A stretch of 37,068 nucleotides of DNA from Flavobacteriales bacterium (GTDB taxonomy: Bacteria; Bacteroidota; Bacteroidia; Flavobacteriales; UBA1820), in the NCBI GenBank assembly GCA_028709885.1, contig JAQUTH010000003.1:1-37068 (forward strand). The letters run 5' to 3'. The translations under genes were made by a program, and so were the position numbers. The notes beneath the pieces were generated by a model. That model was not told where the DNA came from. It worked only from the letters and a program-made list of their open reading frames with translations, and made no database searches. Positions 25,650 through 35,392 of the stretch are shown here, in pieces; position 1 is the first letter of the stretch; each line of letters starts with the position of its first letter.

Positions 25650-25686
25650 TAAATGCTAAAACTTTGTTGCTATTGTAATTTGTGCG

Positions 25687-25694
25687 CAAAAGTA
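25687..25694 (-). promoter_or_regulatory. -7 element (TACTTTTG on minus strand) upstream of the MATE gene
   Basis: CAAAAGTA on + strand. Confidence 0.45.
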
Positions 25695-25737
25695 AACATT
25701 TTTGCCAGTGTAAATGGAATTTTAAGGAAAAAATACA

Positions 25738-25745
25738 TAACTTTG
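25738..25745 (+). promoter_or_regulatory. -7 element TAACTTTG upstream of DUF1599 gene
   Basis: Exact TAnnTTTG 26 nt upstream of the ATG at 25772. Confidence 0.5.
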
Positions 25746-25771
25746 AAAGCTAAAACAGATGTTATTTTTAT

Positions 25772-26329
25772 ATGTCGCAAAATATAGATACCGCCAAACA
25801 ATTTGACGCAGTTATAGAGCGTTGCCATAGTCTATTTTCCAAGAAATTAGAAGATTACGGAGCAGCATGGAGAATACTTCGCTTGCCATCCTTGACAGAC
25901 CAAATATTCATAAAAGCTCAACGAATACGCTCTATTCAACAGTGCCAAACGCGCATGGTGGACGAAAGTGAGGCAAGTGAATTTGTGGCAATAGTCAATT
26001 ACTGCATCATAGCTCTTATTCAGATAGAAAAAGGAGTGGTGGAGCGTCCAGACATGGAAAACACTGAAATAGAGGCTCTTTATGAAAAATATGCAAAACA
26101 AAGTAAAGAGTTGATGATGCGCAAAAATCACGACTATGGTGAAGCATGGCGCGAGATGCGTATATCTTCTTTGTGCGACATTATACTCCAAAAACTACTG
26201 CGTGTCAAACAGATAGAAGATAATGGAGGACTTACAAAAGTATCGGAAGGCATAGATGCCAATTATTATGATATGGTAAACTATTCCATCTTTGCACTAA
26301 TAAAACTAATGGAAAACAATGAGTGGTAA
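25772..26329 (+). CDS. DUF1599 domain-containing protein (internally duplicated)
   Basis: 185 aa; two copies of K..DYG.AWR.(L/M)R..SL.D.I..K..R...I. Confidence 0.85.
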   Translation: MSQNIDTAKQFDAVIERCHSLFSKKLEDYGAAWRILRLPSLTDQIFIKAQRIRSIQQCQTRMVDESEASEFVAIVNYCIIALIQIEKGVVERPDMENTEIEALYEKYAKQSKELMMRKNHDYGEAWREMRISSLCDIILQKLLRVKQIEDNGGLTKVSEGIDANYYDMVNYSIFALIKLMENNEW

Positions 26330-27425
26330 AGACCAAACGGAAGAAACATTGCGCTGCCGCAAAAAAATATTCACCAGCATAGTACGCACTGTGTTAGGGC
26401 TTGTTTTTGTGTTTTCGGCATTGGTAAAACTAAACGACCCTATGGGGTTATCATTCAAGATAGAGGACTATTTGGCTACCGATGTGCTGAATATGCCGTT
26501 TTTCTCGTCCTTTTCGGTAACTCTGTCCATAGCTATGATAGCTTTGGAGCTAATATTGGGCATTTGCCTGCTACTGGGACGTTTTAAAATATTTACTCTT
26601 TGGGCATTGTTCTTTGTCAATATGGGTTTTATGTCATTGACGTTGTACTCTGCAATAACTGGCAAGGTAACAGACTGCGGATGCTTTGGCGATGCGGTAC
26701 ACTTGGGACCATGGACTTCTTTTTTCAAAAATGTGGTCATATTTGTTCTAATAGTCCTTTTGATAGCTTGGCAACGTTTTATCCGCCCGATAGCAGGTTT
26801 TAGAACATCTATGAGTATAGTAGCCATAGCTTTTGCATTTGCTTATGGTACAGCTTATTACGTTTTGCGTCATGAGCCATTTGTAGATTTTCGTCCATAT
26901 AAAATAGGAGTGAACATACCTCAGGCTTCTTCTATCCCCGATGGCGCTCCGGTAGACAAATACAAGAATGTGTGGAGTTACCGCGTGGGTGGTGAGGTGA
27001 AAAAATATTCAGACGAAGATGAGCCATGGAATATAGCAGGGGCAGAGTTTGTGTCCAGAACATCGCGTTTGGTAAAAAAAGGTTACACGCCAGCTATTAC
27101 CAATTTTTCTATGTATGACGCTCAGGGCGAGGACATGACAGATTATGTGATGTCTATGCCTAAGGTTTTTATCATCTTGTGTTATGATTTCTCTTCGGTC
27201 AAAGAAGATATTTGGCAAAAAGTTAAGACTTTTACCAAAAATGCTGTTGCTCCCGTGGTTATACTGTCCAATGCTAGCGAGGAAAAATTTAACGCATTGG
27301 GTATTAACGTACCAGTTTACAATGCCGATGCTGTTACTATCAAGACTGTAATGAGGTCAAATCCTGGCATTTTGGAACTTGAAAATGGCACCATAGTGCT
27401 GAAATATAATCTCTTTAATCAATAA
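26319..27425 (+). CDS. BT_3928-type/DoxX-like membrane protein with C-terminal soluble domain
   Basis: 368 aa; VRTVLGLVFVFSALVKLNDPMGLSFKIEDYL, CGCFGDAVHLGPWTSFFKN; 11-nt overlap with DUF1599 gene. Confidence 0.83.
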   Translation: MSGKDQTEETLRCRKKIFTSIVRTVLGLVFVFSALVKLNDPMGLSFKIEDYLATDVLNMPFFSSFSVTLSIAMIALELILGICLLLGRFKIFTLWALFFVNMGFMSLTLYSAITGKVTDCGCFGDAVHLGPWTSFFKNVVIFVLIVLLIAWQRFIRPIAGFRTSMSIVAIAFAFAYGTAYYVLRHEPFVDFRPYKIGVNIPQASSIPDGAPVDKYKNVWSYRVGGEVKKYSDEDEPWNIAGAEFVSRTSRLVKKGYTPAITNFSMYDAQGEDMTDYVMSMPKVFIILCYDFSSVKEDIWQKVKTFTKNAVAPVVILSNASEEKFNALGINVPVYNADAVTIKTVMRSNPGILELENGTIVLKYNLFNQ

Positions 27426-27458
27426 AATAATCAAATTAATAATATTAAAATCAAAAAG

Positions 27459-28223
27459 ATGAGACGTAAAATTGTAGCAGGAAACTGGAAGATGAACAAG
27501 ACTCTTCCTGAGAGTGTAGCTTTGGCAAAAGACCTTAAAGCTGTTTTGGCAGGACAATGCCTTTGCGGTGTAGAAGTAGTGGTAGCCCCAGTATTTACTA
27601 ACATTTACCCTGTGGCAGAAGAGCTAAAAGGTACTGGTGTAGCTGTGGCAGCACAGAACATTCACCAAAAAACATCAGGCGCATACACAGGAGAGGTTTC
27701 TGCTCCTATCGCTAAGTCTGCTGGTGCATCAAAAGTAATTCTGGGGCACTCAGAACGCCGTCAATACTTCGGTGAGGACGATGCTCTTTTGGCTACAAAA
27801 GTAGATGCTGCTTTGGCAGAAGGTCTTGAAGTTATTTTCTGCATAGGAGAAGTTTTGGAGGAAAGAAAAGCCAACAAACATTTTGATGTAGTAGAATCAC
27901 AAGTTAAAAACGCTCTTTTCCACCTTCCTGCATCAGCATGGCAAAACATCGTTTTGGCATACGAACCAGTATGGGCTATCGGTACAGGCGAAACTGCTTC
28001 TCCTGAACAAGCTGAAGAAATACACGCTCATATCCGCAAGGTGGTAGCTGACAAATATGGTAAAGAAGTAGCTGACGAGGTATCTATCCTTTATGGTGGC
28101 TCTTGCAATCCTAAAAATGCAAAAGAGATATTTGCAAAACCTAATGTTGACGGTGGTCTTATAGGTGGTGCTTCTCTTAAAGCTGAGGATTTCAAAGCTG
28201 TGATAGACGGTTTTAAAGCATAA
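27459..28223 (+). CDS. tpiA: Triosephosphate isomerase
   Basis: 254 aa; [55 protein letters not shown]. Confidence 0.98.
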   Translation: MRRKIVAGNWKMNKTLPESVALAKDLKAVLAGQCLCGVEVVVAPVFTNIYPVAEELKGTGVAVAAQNIHQKTSGAYTGEVSAPIAKSAGASKVILGHSERRQYFGEDDALLATKVDAALAEGLEVIFCIGEVLEERKANKHFDVVESQVKNALFHLPASAWQNIVLAYEPVWAIGTGETASPEQAEEIHAHIRKVVADKYGKEVADEVSILYGGSCNPKNAKEIFAKPNVDGGLIGGASLKAEDFKAVIDGFKA

Positions 28224-28239
28224 TTATCATACACAATAA

Positions 28240-28272
28240 AAAACGGCGAGCATTGCTCGCCGTTTTCGTTTT
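28240..28272. terminator. Bidirectional intrinsic terminator
   Basis: aaaacggcgagc-att-gctcgccgtttt followed by T-rich tract. Confidence 0.9.
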
Positions 28273-28281
28273 TATCAGTAT

Positions 28282-29583
28282 CTAATTTGCGTGGCTGTAA
28301 AGAGCTTCAGCCTCTCGGCTTTTGGCTATTTTTGCTCGGTAATAAGACTCCACATCATTCCAATGATAATACGGCGCCAAGTCTGTTTTAACAGGTAGCT
28401 TTGCCTCTTTTTCATTCAGTAAAACCTTGACTAAGATGTCCTCAGAGCCTTTTTTGCGGTAAAAGACGAATTGAACGTTGCACGCCATAGGGTATATTTC
28501 GTAATTTTTCCAATGACTATCCAAAGTATTGAGGTCATTTATTTGTTTCCCAAAATCATCCAGTTCCAAAAGGCACACCAATGGCAATACGCACACTTCG
28601 TGTCCAAATCTCAGTGTAGCTGAATTTTCTTTTTTGGTAACACAAGTATCGGCTGTGTTGAGGAAATTTTCCAAAAGATTGGTCTCTATATAAGGCATCA
28701 AACCGCCTGTCAGAGGTGCAGGACCGTATCCGAGATACCAGTTTACGTTGCCTATTTGCCAAAGGTCATAACATTCGTCTTTGGTAAAAAGAGAATATAG
28801 CTCCATTTGAGTATCATGACTTTGCATGTTGCAAGCCACGTCAAAAAGAGTGGTCATAAGTTTTGCTGAGTCCACTTGATTTTTCTTTACAAAATCTTTA
28901 TCTGTAAAAAGAGAAGCCATAAGACGCTCAGGATGTACATGAGCATTTTTAAAATCCTCCATTGCTGATGTAACTTCGTCTTTTTTACGGAGCTTTTTTA
29001 GCCAATCGGGATTGTTATTCATGTAGAACATATCGTGATAGCTGGCATCATTCTTAAAAACAAGATGAGGATTCATAGCTTTTAGCTGCATACATTCGGC
29101 ATTCATGGAAAGAATACAACGTATTACCACCGTTGAACGCGCATCTATTGTAGCATTTGACGCAAAAATCTCAGGAAAATTGTGGTACATTCTACCTGCA
29201 ATACCCTTGTGTTGGCGCGCACCGAGGGCTGTGAGTTCTCCATATCTGCCTTCTGCCATGCGTGAAATGCTGTCTATAACAAAGAGTGCTTTTTCGCCGT
29301 CTGAGCTAAGAACACCGTTTTCTTTTGCCTTTTGAAGTATAGCAAGAGGCATTTGGTAGTCCTGAGGATTTATCAAAAAACGTGAACCATGACGGGCGTA
29401 ATGACTCAGATAATACGGCTTGTAACCCTTTGGAGCAGGGGTAAGACTGCCTTGTGGGGTAGGGTAAGCGTAGTAATTAGCTGCACTGAGGTACACATTT
29501 TTAGATATTTCATCTTTGGCACTTTGGGCGTTTAGTCCCAGAGTACACAGTATTAAAAATATAAAAAGAGAAAAGTTTTTCAT
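28282..29583 (-). CDS. Secreted histidine-type phosphatase (clade 2 / MINPP-like)
   Basis: 433 aa; signal peptide; YLSHYARHGSRFLI (RHGxR) and GHEVCVLPL. Confidence 0.85.
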   Translation of the reverse strand: MKNFSLFIFLILCTLGLNAQSAKDEISKNVYLSAANYYAYPTPQGSLTPAPKGYKPYYLSHYARHGSRFLINPQDYQMPLAILQKAKENGVLSSDGEKALFVIDSISRMAEGRYGELTALGARQHKGIAGRMYHNFPEIFASNATIDARSTVVIRCILSMNAECMQLKAMNPHLVFKNDASYHDMFYMNNNPDWLKKLRKKDEVTSAMEDFKNAHVHPERLMASLFTDKDFVKKNQVDSAKLMTTLFDVACNMQSHDTQMELYSLFTKDECYDLWQIGNVNWYLGYGPAPLTGGLMPYIETNLLENFLNTADTCVTKKENSATLRFGHEVCVLPLVCLLELDDFGKQINDLNTLDSHWKNYEIYPMACNVQFVFYRKKGSEDILVKVLLNEKEAKLPVKTDLAPYYHWNDVESYYRAKIAKSREAEALYSHAN

Positions 29584-29589
29584 TATAGA

Positions 29590-31740
29590 TTATTTTTTAG
29601 ATTCTGATATTTTCATTTCATCCAAAAGATAACCCGCTCCGCCTACTTTATCCATAAGCCACAGCACGTAACGAATGTCCACCATGATATTTCGGCAAAT
29701 GGAAGGGTCGTAGTTAAGGTCGCTCATGGTTCCTTCCCATAGACGGTCAAAATTTAGTCCGATGAGTTCACCATTGGCATTTATGGCAGGAGAACCTGAA
29801 TTACCGCCCGTGGTGTGGTTTGTGGCTATAAAGCAGACAGGAAGTTTGCCATTTTCTCCGTAACGTCCGTAATCTTTTGCTTTGTAAAGTTCCAAAACTT
29901 TGGCAGGTAGGTCGTACTCTTTATCGCCTGGGATGTATTTTTCTATCACACCGTCCAAGTACGTCTGAGGTATGTAATAAATGCCGTCCCGAGCCTGCAT
30001 ACCTTTTACCTGACCATACGAAGCACGCAAAGTGAGGTTGGCATCAGGGAAAAATGCTTTCTGTGGAAAAGCCTCCATTTGGGCTTTCATGTATTTTTTC
30101 ATCAAGAAATTGATGCTGTCGTTACAAACTTTGTAATTTGGCAATACTTCTTGGTAAAATGTTTTGTTTATGCTGTTGAAAAAAGATACCATAATATCGT
30201 CATTCAATGCTTTGACAACATCTTTTTGAGATTTTGAAAACAGGTCTTCAATTCCTTTTTCTGTCATCAAAGGTGAAGAATAAAGTGTTTGAGCTACCGC
30301 ATTCCAGTTGTTTCCATTGTTCTGGTAGTTCTGCTTTACCTGTTGTGGTAGAAATTCTGACGGTATATTTTTATAGTAAAAATCAGACAATGAGGCAAAT
30401 ACTTTTTTATCAATATTTACTGTTTTGGCAGAAATGAGTTTTAATGCGCTTTTTTTGAGAAATTCTTTAACGGAAGCGTAAAGAGAGTCTTTCTCATCCA
30501 TGCGCTCGTAATTATTTAGAACATTTGTAAGTTTGTAAGCATCGCACAGAGAACTAAATTCCGCCATTGCGTCATAAGCTATTCCGTAAGGAAGTAATGT
30601 TTTATACTGAGTATATAACTTTGGTAAAAGCTCTTTCAAAGCCTCTTTTTTACCAGTGAGAGTAGCGGTAAAGGCTTTTTCGTACTCTTTTTTCTTGTTT
30701 ACAGCGTTGGTTTTGTTCAGTCCCAAAGACTCACCTTGCCATTTTTTCCAAGCATTAGCGGCAGAAACGTAACGGTTTGAGTATAGGAGTTTTATGGTGT
30801 CGTTAGCGTTCATGTTTTCTCCCCATATTTTAAGGGCTATGTCTCTCATACCTACTTTTACAGGGTTGCGATGGTTGGCTGTCTGCTCCAAAGCTATGGC
30901 AGGCAAGTATTCGTTGGTGGTACCAGGGAAGCCGAACACCAGCGTAAAGTCATTTTCTTTTACTCCATTTAATGAAATAGGGAAAAAGTGGTCTGGACGG
31001 TAAGGCACGTTATCTGCCGAAGGGGCAGCAGGACGATTGTTTTTATCGGCATAAATGCGGAAAACAGAAAAATCACCCGTATGACGAGGCCATACCCAGT
31101 TATCGGTCTCACTGCCGTATTTACCTACCGAAACAGGAGGACAACCTACCAAACGCACGTCTGAATATGTCTCTCGAACGAACATGAAGTACTGATTGTC
31201 TTTGAAAAAAGGTTTTATCTCTACATTTTGCCATGCTTCTACTTTTGCATTTTTCTTTATAGATGCAAGATTTTCCTTTATCTTTTTATTTCGCTCATTT
31301 ATAGGCATTTTGTCTGTTACACCTTTGAGGGCATCTTTGGTAACATCTTCTATTCTTTTTATGAAAGTAACAGAAAGCGAAGGGTTTATCTTTTCCTCAG
31401 AACGGTTTTTTGCCCAAAAACCATTTTGAAGAATGTTATCTTCAATGGTAGAGTGAGCCGCTATGACAGAATATCCGCAGTGATGGTTGGTAAAAAGAAG
31501 ACCGTTAGGCGATACTACTTCGCCAGTACATCCGCCTCCAAATAGCACCACAGCGTCTTTTAGACTGCTTTTGTTTACAGAATAAATGTCTTCGGCACTA
31601 ATTTTCATGCCGAGAGATTTCATTTCTGTTTCGTTCAATTTTTTAAGGAACAGTGGTATCCACATTCCTTCCGCTCCCCATGATACGCCAGTAAATACCA
31701 AGGCGAAAAGGGCTGTAACAATGATTTTTTTAATGTTCAT
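29590..31740 (-). CDS. S46 family dipeptidyl-peptidase, DPP11-like specificity predicted
   Basis: 716 aa; GGGCTGEVVSPNGLLFTNHHCGY, DNWVWPRHTGDFSVFRIYAD, TTGGNSGSPAINANGELIGLNFDRLWEGTMSD. Confidence 0.93.
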   Translation of the reverse strand: MNIKKIIVTALFALVFTGVSWGAEGMWIPLFLKKLNETEMKSLGMKISAEDIYSVNKSSLKDAVVLFGGGCTGEVVSPNGLLFTNHHCGYSVIAAHSTIEDNILQNGFWAKNRSEEKINPSLSVTFIKRIEDVTKDALKGVTDKMPINERNKKIKENLASIKKNAKVEAWQNVEIKPFFKDNQYFMFVRETYSDVRLVGCPPVSVGKYGSETDNWVWPRHTGDFSVFRIYADKNNRPAAPSADNVPYRPDHFFPISLNGVKENDFTLVFGFPGTTNEYLPAIALEQTANHRNPVKVGMRDIALKIWGENMNANDTIKLLYSNRYVSAANAWKKWQGESLGLNKTNAVNKKKEYEKAFTATLTGKKEALKELLPKLYTQYKTLLPYGIAYDAMAEFSSLCDAYKLTNVLNNYERMDEKDSLYASVKEFLKKSALKLISAKTVNIDKKVFASLSDFYYKNIPSEFLPQQVKQNYQNNGNNWNAVAQTLYSSPLMTEKGIEDLFSKSQKDVVKALNDDIMVSFFNSINKTFYQEVLPNYKVCNDSINFLMKKYMKAQMEAFPQKAFFPDANLTLRASYGQVKGMQARDGIYYIPQTYLDGVIEKYIPGDKEYDLPAKVLELYKAKDYGRYGENGKLPVCFIATNHTTGGNSGSPAINANGELIGLNFDRLWEGTMSDLNYDPSICRNIMVDIRYVLWLMDKVGGAGYLLDEMKISESKK

Positions 31741-31877
31741 ATCGTATGTTTTATTAATTTTTTTAACTAAAATGTTTCAAGTGCTAAGGTACAAAAAATG
31801 CTTATTACATTGCTTAAATAATGATGTTCAAATCTCATTTTTCTATATGAAATAAGCTAAAATAAAAGAAAAAAACT

Positions 31878-31885
31878 TAATTTTG
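31878..31885 (+). promoter_or_regulatory. -7 element TAATTTTG upstream of glnS
   Basis: Exact TAnnTTTG; overlaps the ORF-track start at 31883, arguing the true start is ATG 31913. Confidence 0.5.
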
Positions 31886-31912
31886 CATATTGGACAAAAT
31901 CATCATAATATA

Positions 31913-33625
31913 ATGACTGAACAAAACGAAGCACAAGATAGCGAAAAAACAGCATCGCTCAATTTTCTTGAAAATATCATAGAAGAAGACATAAAAAGCG
32001 GCAAGAACAACAGCGAAGTACATACCCGTTTTCCTCCTGAACCAAATGGTTATCTGCACATTGGACACGCCAAGAGCATTTGCCTAAATTTTGGATTGGC
32101 AAAAAAATACTCCGCACCATGCAACCTCCGCTTTGACGATACCAACCCTGCAAAAGAAGACCAAGAATACGTTGATTCCATAAAAAAAGATGTTCAATGG
32201 CTCGGTTTTCAGTGGGCAGGAGATATCAAATACACATCAGATTACTTTGACCAACTATATCAGTGGGCATTGAAATTGATAAAAGAAGGCAAAGCCTATG
32301 TAGACCACCAGACCAGTGAGCAGATAGCTGAACAAAAAGGCGAACCTACCATAGCTGGTACGGAAAGTCCATACCGCAATACATCGGTAGAGGAAAACCT
32401 TGCTGAATTTGAAAAAATGCGAACAGGAGTATATCCTGACGGTGCTTGCGTTCTGCGAGCCAAGATAGATATGGCAAGTCCTAATATGCACATGAGAGAC
32501 CCAATCATGTACCGTATTATCAATAAAGAACACCACCGCACAGGCAATAAATGGTGCATTTACCCTATGTATGACTACGCTCATGGTCAGTCCGATTATT
32601 TGGAAGGAATAACACACTCTATCTGCACGTTGGAATTTGAGGTACACCGTCCGCTTTACGAATGGTTCCTTGACCAAGTGTACAGCGCAGGACATCGCCC
32701 ACGTCAGTATGAGTTTGCGCGTTTGAACCTATCATACACCGTTATGAGCAAGCGTAAACTACTCCAACTGGTTACCGAAGGACACGTTACTGGGTGGGAT
32801 GACCCACGAATGCCTACCATTTCAGGACTCCGTCGCAGAGGATATACACCAGAGTCAATACGTCGTTTTTGTGAGACAATAGGTGTTGCTCGCCGAGAGA
32901 ACATCATAGATGTCGCTCTTTTGGAATTTAGCGTAAGAGACCACCTGAATAAGATAGCACCACGCGTTATGGCTGTTTTAGACCCTATAAAAGTGGTCAT
33001 AGATAACTACCCTGATGGTAAAACAGAATATGTTACCATAGAAAATAATCCAGAAGACCTCTCTACTGGTAACCGCGAAGTTCCATTTGGAAAAGAGGTA
33101 TACATAGAACGCGACGATTTCATGGAGGATGCTCCTAAAAAATTCTTCCGTCTTCGTCCTGGTAGCGAGGTTCGCTTAAAAGGCGCATACATCATCAAAG
33201 CTGAGAGCGTTGTAAAAGATGCCGACGGAAATATTACAGAAATACATTGCTCTTACGATGCCGATTCTCTATCTGGTACCGGTAGCGAGGCGTCTATGAG
33301 AAAAGTAAAAGGTACTCTTCACTGGGTGCCTGTAAAAGAGGCTGTAAGTGCCGAGGTACGTCTTTATGACCGTTTGTTTAACGATGAAGCTCCTGACGGA
33401 CACAAAGACCATGATTTCAAAGAATATCTTAATCCTTCTTCTTTGACAGTGATAAACGATGCCAAAATGGAGCCTTCTATCAAAAAATTCAAAGCAGGGG
33501 ACAGCATGCAGTTCCAACGCATAGGTTATTTCTGTGTTGACCCAGACTCCACAGAAAATAAAATGGTATTTAACCGCACCGTAGGTCTTAAAGATTCATG
33601 GGCAAAAGAGCAGAAAAAAGCATAA
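31913..33625 (+). CDS. glnS: Glutamine--tRNA ligase (start MTEQNEAQ preferred over track start 31883)
   Basis: [86 protein letters not shown]. Confidence 0.96.
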   Translation: MTEQNEAQDSEKTASLNFLENIIEEDIKSGKNNSEVHTRFPPEPNGYLHIGHAKSICLNFGLAKKYSAPCNLRFDDTNPAKEDQEYVDSIKKDVQWLGFQWAGDIKYTSDYFDQLYQWALKLIKEGKAYVDHQTSEQIAEQKGEPTIAGTESPYRNTSVEENLAEFEKMRTGVYPDGACVLRAKIDMASPNMHMRDPIMYRIINKEHHRTGNKWCIYPMYDYAHGQSDYLEGITHSICTLEFEVHRPLYEWFLDQVYSAGHRPRQYEFARLNLSYTVMSKRKLLQLVTEGHVTGWDDPRMPTISGLRRRGYTPESIRRFCETIGVARRENIIDVALLEFSVRDHLNKIAPRVMAVLDPIKVVIDNYPDGKTEYVTIENNPEDLSTGNREVPFGKEVYIERDDFMEDAPKKFFRLRPGSEVRLKGAYIIKAESVVKDADGNITEIHCSYDADSLSGTGSEASMRKVKGTLHWVPVKEAVSAEVRLYDRLFNDEAPDGHKDHDFKEYLNPSSLTVINDAKMEPSIKKFKAGDSMQFQRIGYFCVDPDSTENKMVFNRTVGLKDSWAKEQKKA

Positions 33626-33642
33626 AACTCTTGTCAGAAACT

Positions 33643-33672
33643 AAAAAAGCTCGCCGAAAGGCGAGCTTTTTT
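33643..33672. terminator. Bidirectional intrinsic terminator with GAAA tetraloop
   Basis: aaaaaagctcgcc-gaaa-ggcgagctttttt. Confidence 0.92.
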
Positions 33673-33685
33673 TATGCAAATCAAA

Positions 33686-34363
33686 TTAGAATATTCTGTA
33701 ACGGAAGAAAAAACGAACCCTCTGAGCGTAGGAGGTTGGACTCATTATTTTGTAATTATACGCATAGTTGTACTCAAAAATGAAAGTCAAACGTTTTGTA
33801 GGGGAGAAACCAGCGCGTCCGCCTATCCAAAAAGCATCGGCAAAATGTTCTTTGTTGTTCCAAAAATTAAGTGTTTCCACCAACGCCTCAATGTATGGTT
33901 TTTTTTCTTTCCACACTGGTAATGAGTATCTTATGTGTGGGCGAAAACGTATTCTCGCACCAAAGTTAAACTCATCTGCATTGCTATCTTTGGAAAATAT
34001 TTCCTCTTGACGTATTCTTATTCCTATTGAAAAACGATGCCATGAAGGCGTTTTCATGTTTATCTGTTGATAAATGCCTATTTCGTCTTTATTTGCAGTG
34101 AAATCATCCCAAGAAAGAGTGTACCAACCACCTACTTCACCAGTAAAGTGCTTGTTAATGAAGTAAGTAGCCTGTGGACGAAACAAAAATGACTGGCTAC
34201 CTTTGAAGTTGTTTATGCGGTAATCTACCTCAGGTGTAAAACGCCATTTGCCATTTTTGGTGTACATATCTGGATAAAACTCTATCCACCCTCCAGTGGT
34301 GGTTTGCGCAAATGTTTCTATTGATAAAAAAGCAAAAAAGAGTACAAATATCTTTTTATTCAT
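33686..34363 (-). CDS. DUF2490 outer-membrane beta-barrel-like protein
   Basis: 225 aa; signal peptide; GGWIEFYPDMYTKNGKWRFTPEVDYRIN...FRPQATYFINKHFTGEVGGWY...C-terminal aromatic residue YRIF. Confidence 0.8.
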   Translation of the reverse strand: MNKKIFVLFFAFLSIETFAQTTTGGWIEFYPDMYTKNGKWRFTPEVDYRINNFKGSQSFLFRPQATYFINKHFTGEVGGWYTLSWDDFTANKDEIGIYQQINMKTPSWHRFSIGIRIRQEEIFSKDSNADEFNFGARIRFRPHIRYSLPVWKEKKPYIEALVETLNFWNNKEHFADAFWIGGRAGFSPTKRLTFIFEYNYAYNYKIMSPTSYAQRVRFFFRYRIF

Positions 34364-34384
34364 AATGCTATTATTTGGTAAGTG

Positions 34385-35392
34385 TCAGTGTTTGAACATG
34401 TAAGGGAATGCTTTTTCTACATCTTCATAGTAAATAAGTCTGCATGAAGAATAGATAAATCCCCATCCATATCCCACAAACATGAACACCGAAGCAGCCA
34501 CAGATAATAGCCCTACTATGAAACTTTTATTTATGTAAGTAGCTGATACTAAAATGGTAAGCAAATAAAGCAAAAGCAAAATCATAAGTCCAGGAGCAAA
34601 TACTCCAGCCAAGAGTGAAAGAGCCATAAACCCTAAGAAAAACGAAGGGAACATATAAGTCAGTTTGGCAGTGCCGGGGAACATTCTGTTAAGAATAGGG
34701 CGTGCCATACCAAAATGATACACCTGACGGAAAAAATCATCAAGAGATGTACGTCTTTTGTGATACACAAACAAATCCTCATCCCACGCTGTTGTGAGGT
34801 CATTTCTCCATATACGGTGTGTGTATTCTATATCTTCGCCCACTCTCTGACGAGCAAAACCACCTGCGGTATCGTATGTTTTTTTGGAAATAACCATGTT
34901 GTAACTGCGCAGCTGGCGTTTTCCACTCATATTTCCCTTGCCACCGCGAAGACCACCTGTGGTAAAAAATGATGTCATTGCGTAGTTTATAGCCTTCTGA
35001 ATATCTGTAAAAGAAGGATGAGCGCGGTCAGGACCACTTATTGCATCGGGCGGAGTGGTGGAGGATATTAGTTTGTTCAGCGTTATAAAATAATCTGACG
35101 GTACCAAACAGTCCGAATCCAGTATCACAAAATATTCACCAGAAGCATGTTCCATACCGTAGTTTCTGGATGCTCCCGGGCCAGAATTGTTTTTTTCCAA
35201 ATACAAAATCTGCATTTTATCGCTATAAGAGTCGCATACATCTTTTGAGGTGATGGATGAACCGTCCTCTACAACAACTATTTCATAAGTGAAATCTTCT
35301 GGTTTATAAGCTGTGTATATGCTTTCTAACAGTTCTGAGAGTTCATCAGGACGGTTGTAAATAGGTACTATGACTGAAATTTTATTGCTCAT
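34385..35392 (-). CDS. Glycosyltransferase family 2
   Basis: 335 aa; ISVIVPIYNRPDELSELLESI, VVVEDGSS, GPGASRNYGMEHASGEYFVILDSDC; C-terminal TM segments. Confidence 0.93.
   Translation of the reverse strand: MSNKISVIVPIYNRPDELSELLESIYTAYKPEDFTYEIVVVEDGSSITSKDVCDSYSDKMQILYLEKNNSGPGASRNYGMEHASGEYFVILDSDCLVPSDYFITLNKLISSTTPPDAISGPDRAHPSFTDIQKAINYAMTSFFTTGGLRGGKGNMSGKRQLRSYNMVISKKTYDTAGGFARQRVGEDIEYTHRIWRNDLTTAWDEDLFVYHKRRTSLDDFFRQVYHFGMARPILNRMFPGTAKLTYMFPSFFLGFMALSLLAGVFAPGLMILLLLYLLTILVSATYINKSFIVGLLSVAASVFMFVGYGWGFIYSSCRLIYYEDVEKAFPYMFKH

Noticed and set aside
31883-31912. N-terminal extension of glnS ([10 protein letters not shown]) in the ORF track
   Set aside because: Overlaps the TAATTTTG -7 box and would precede the likely transcription start; ATG 31913 preferred.
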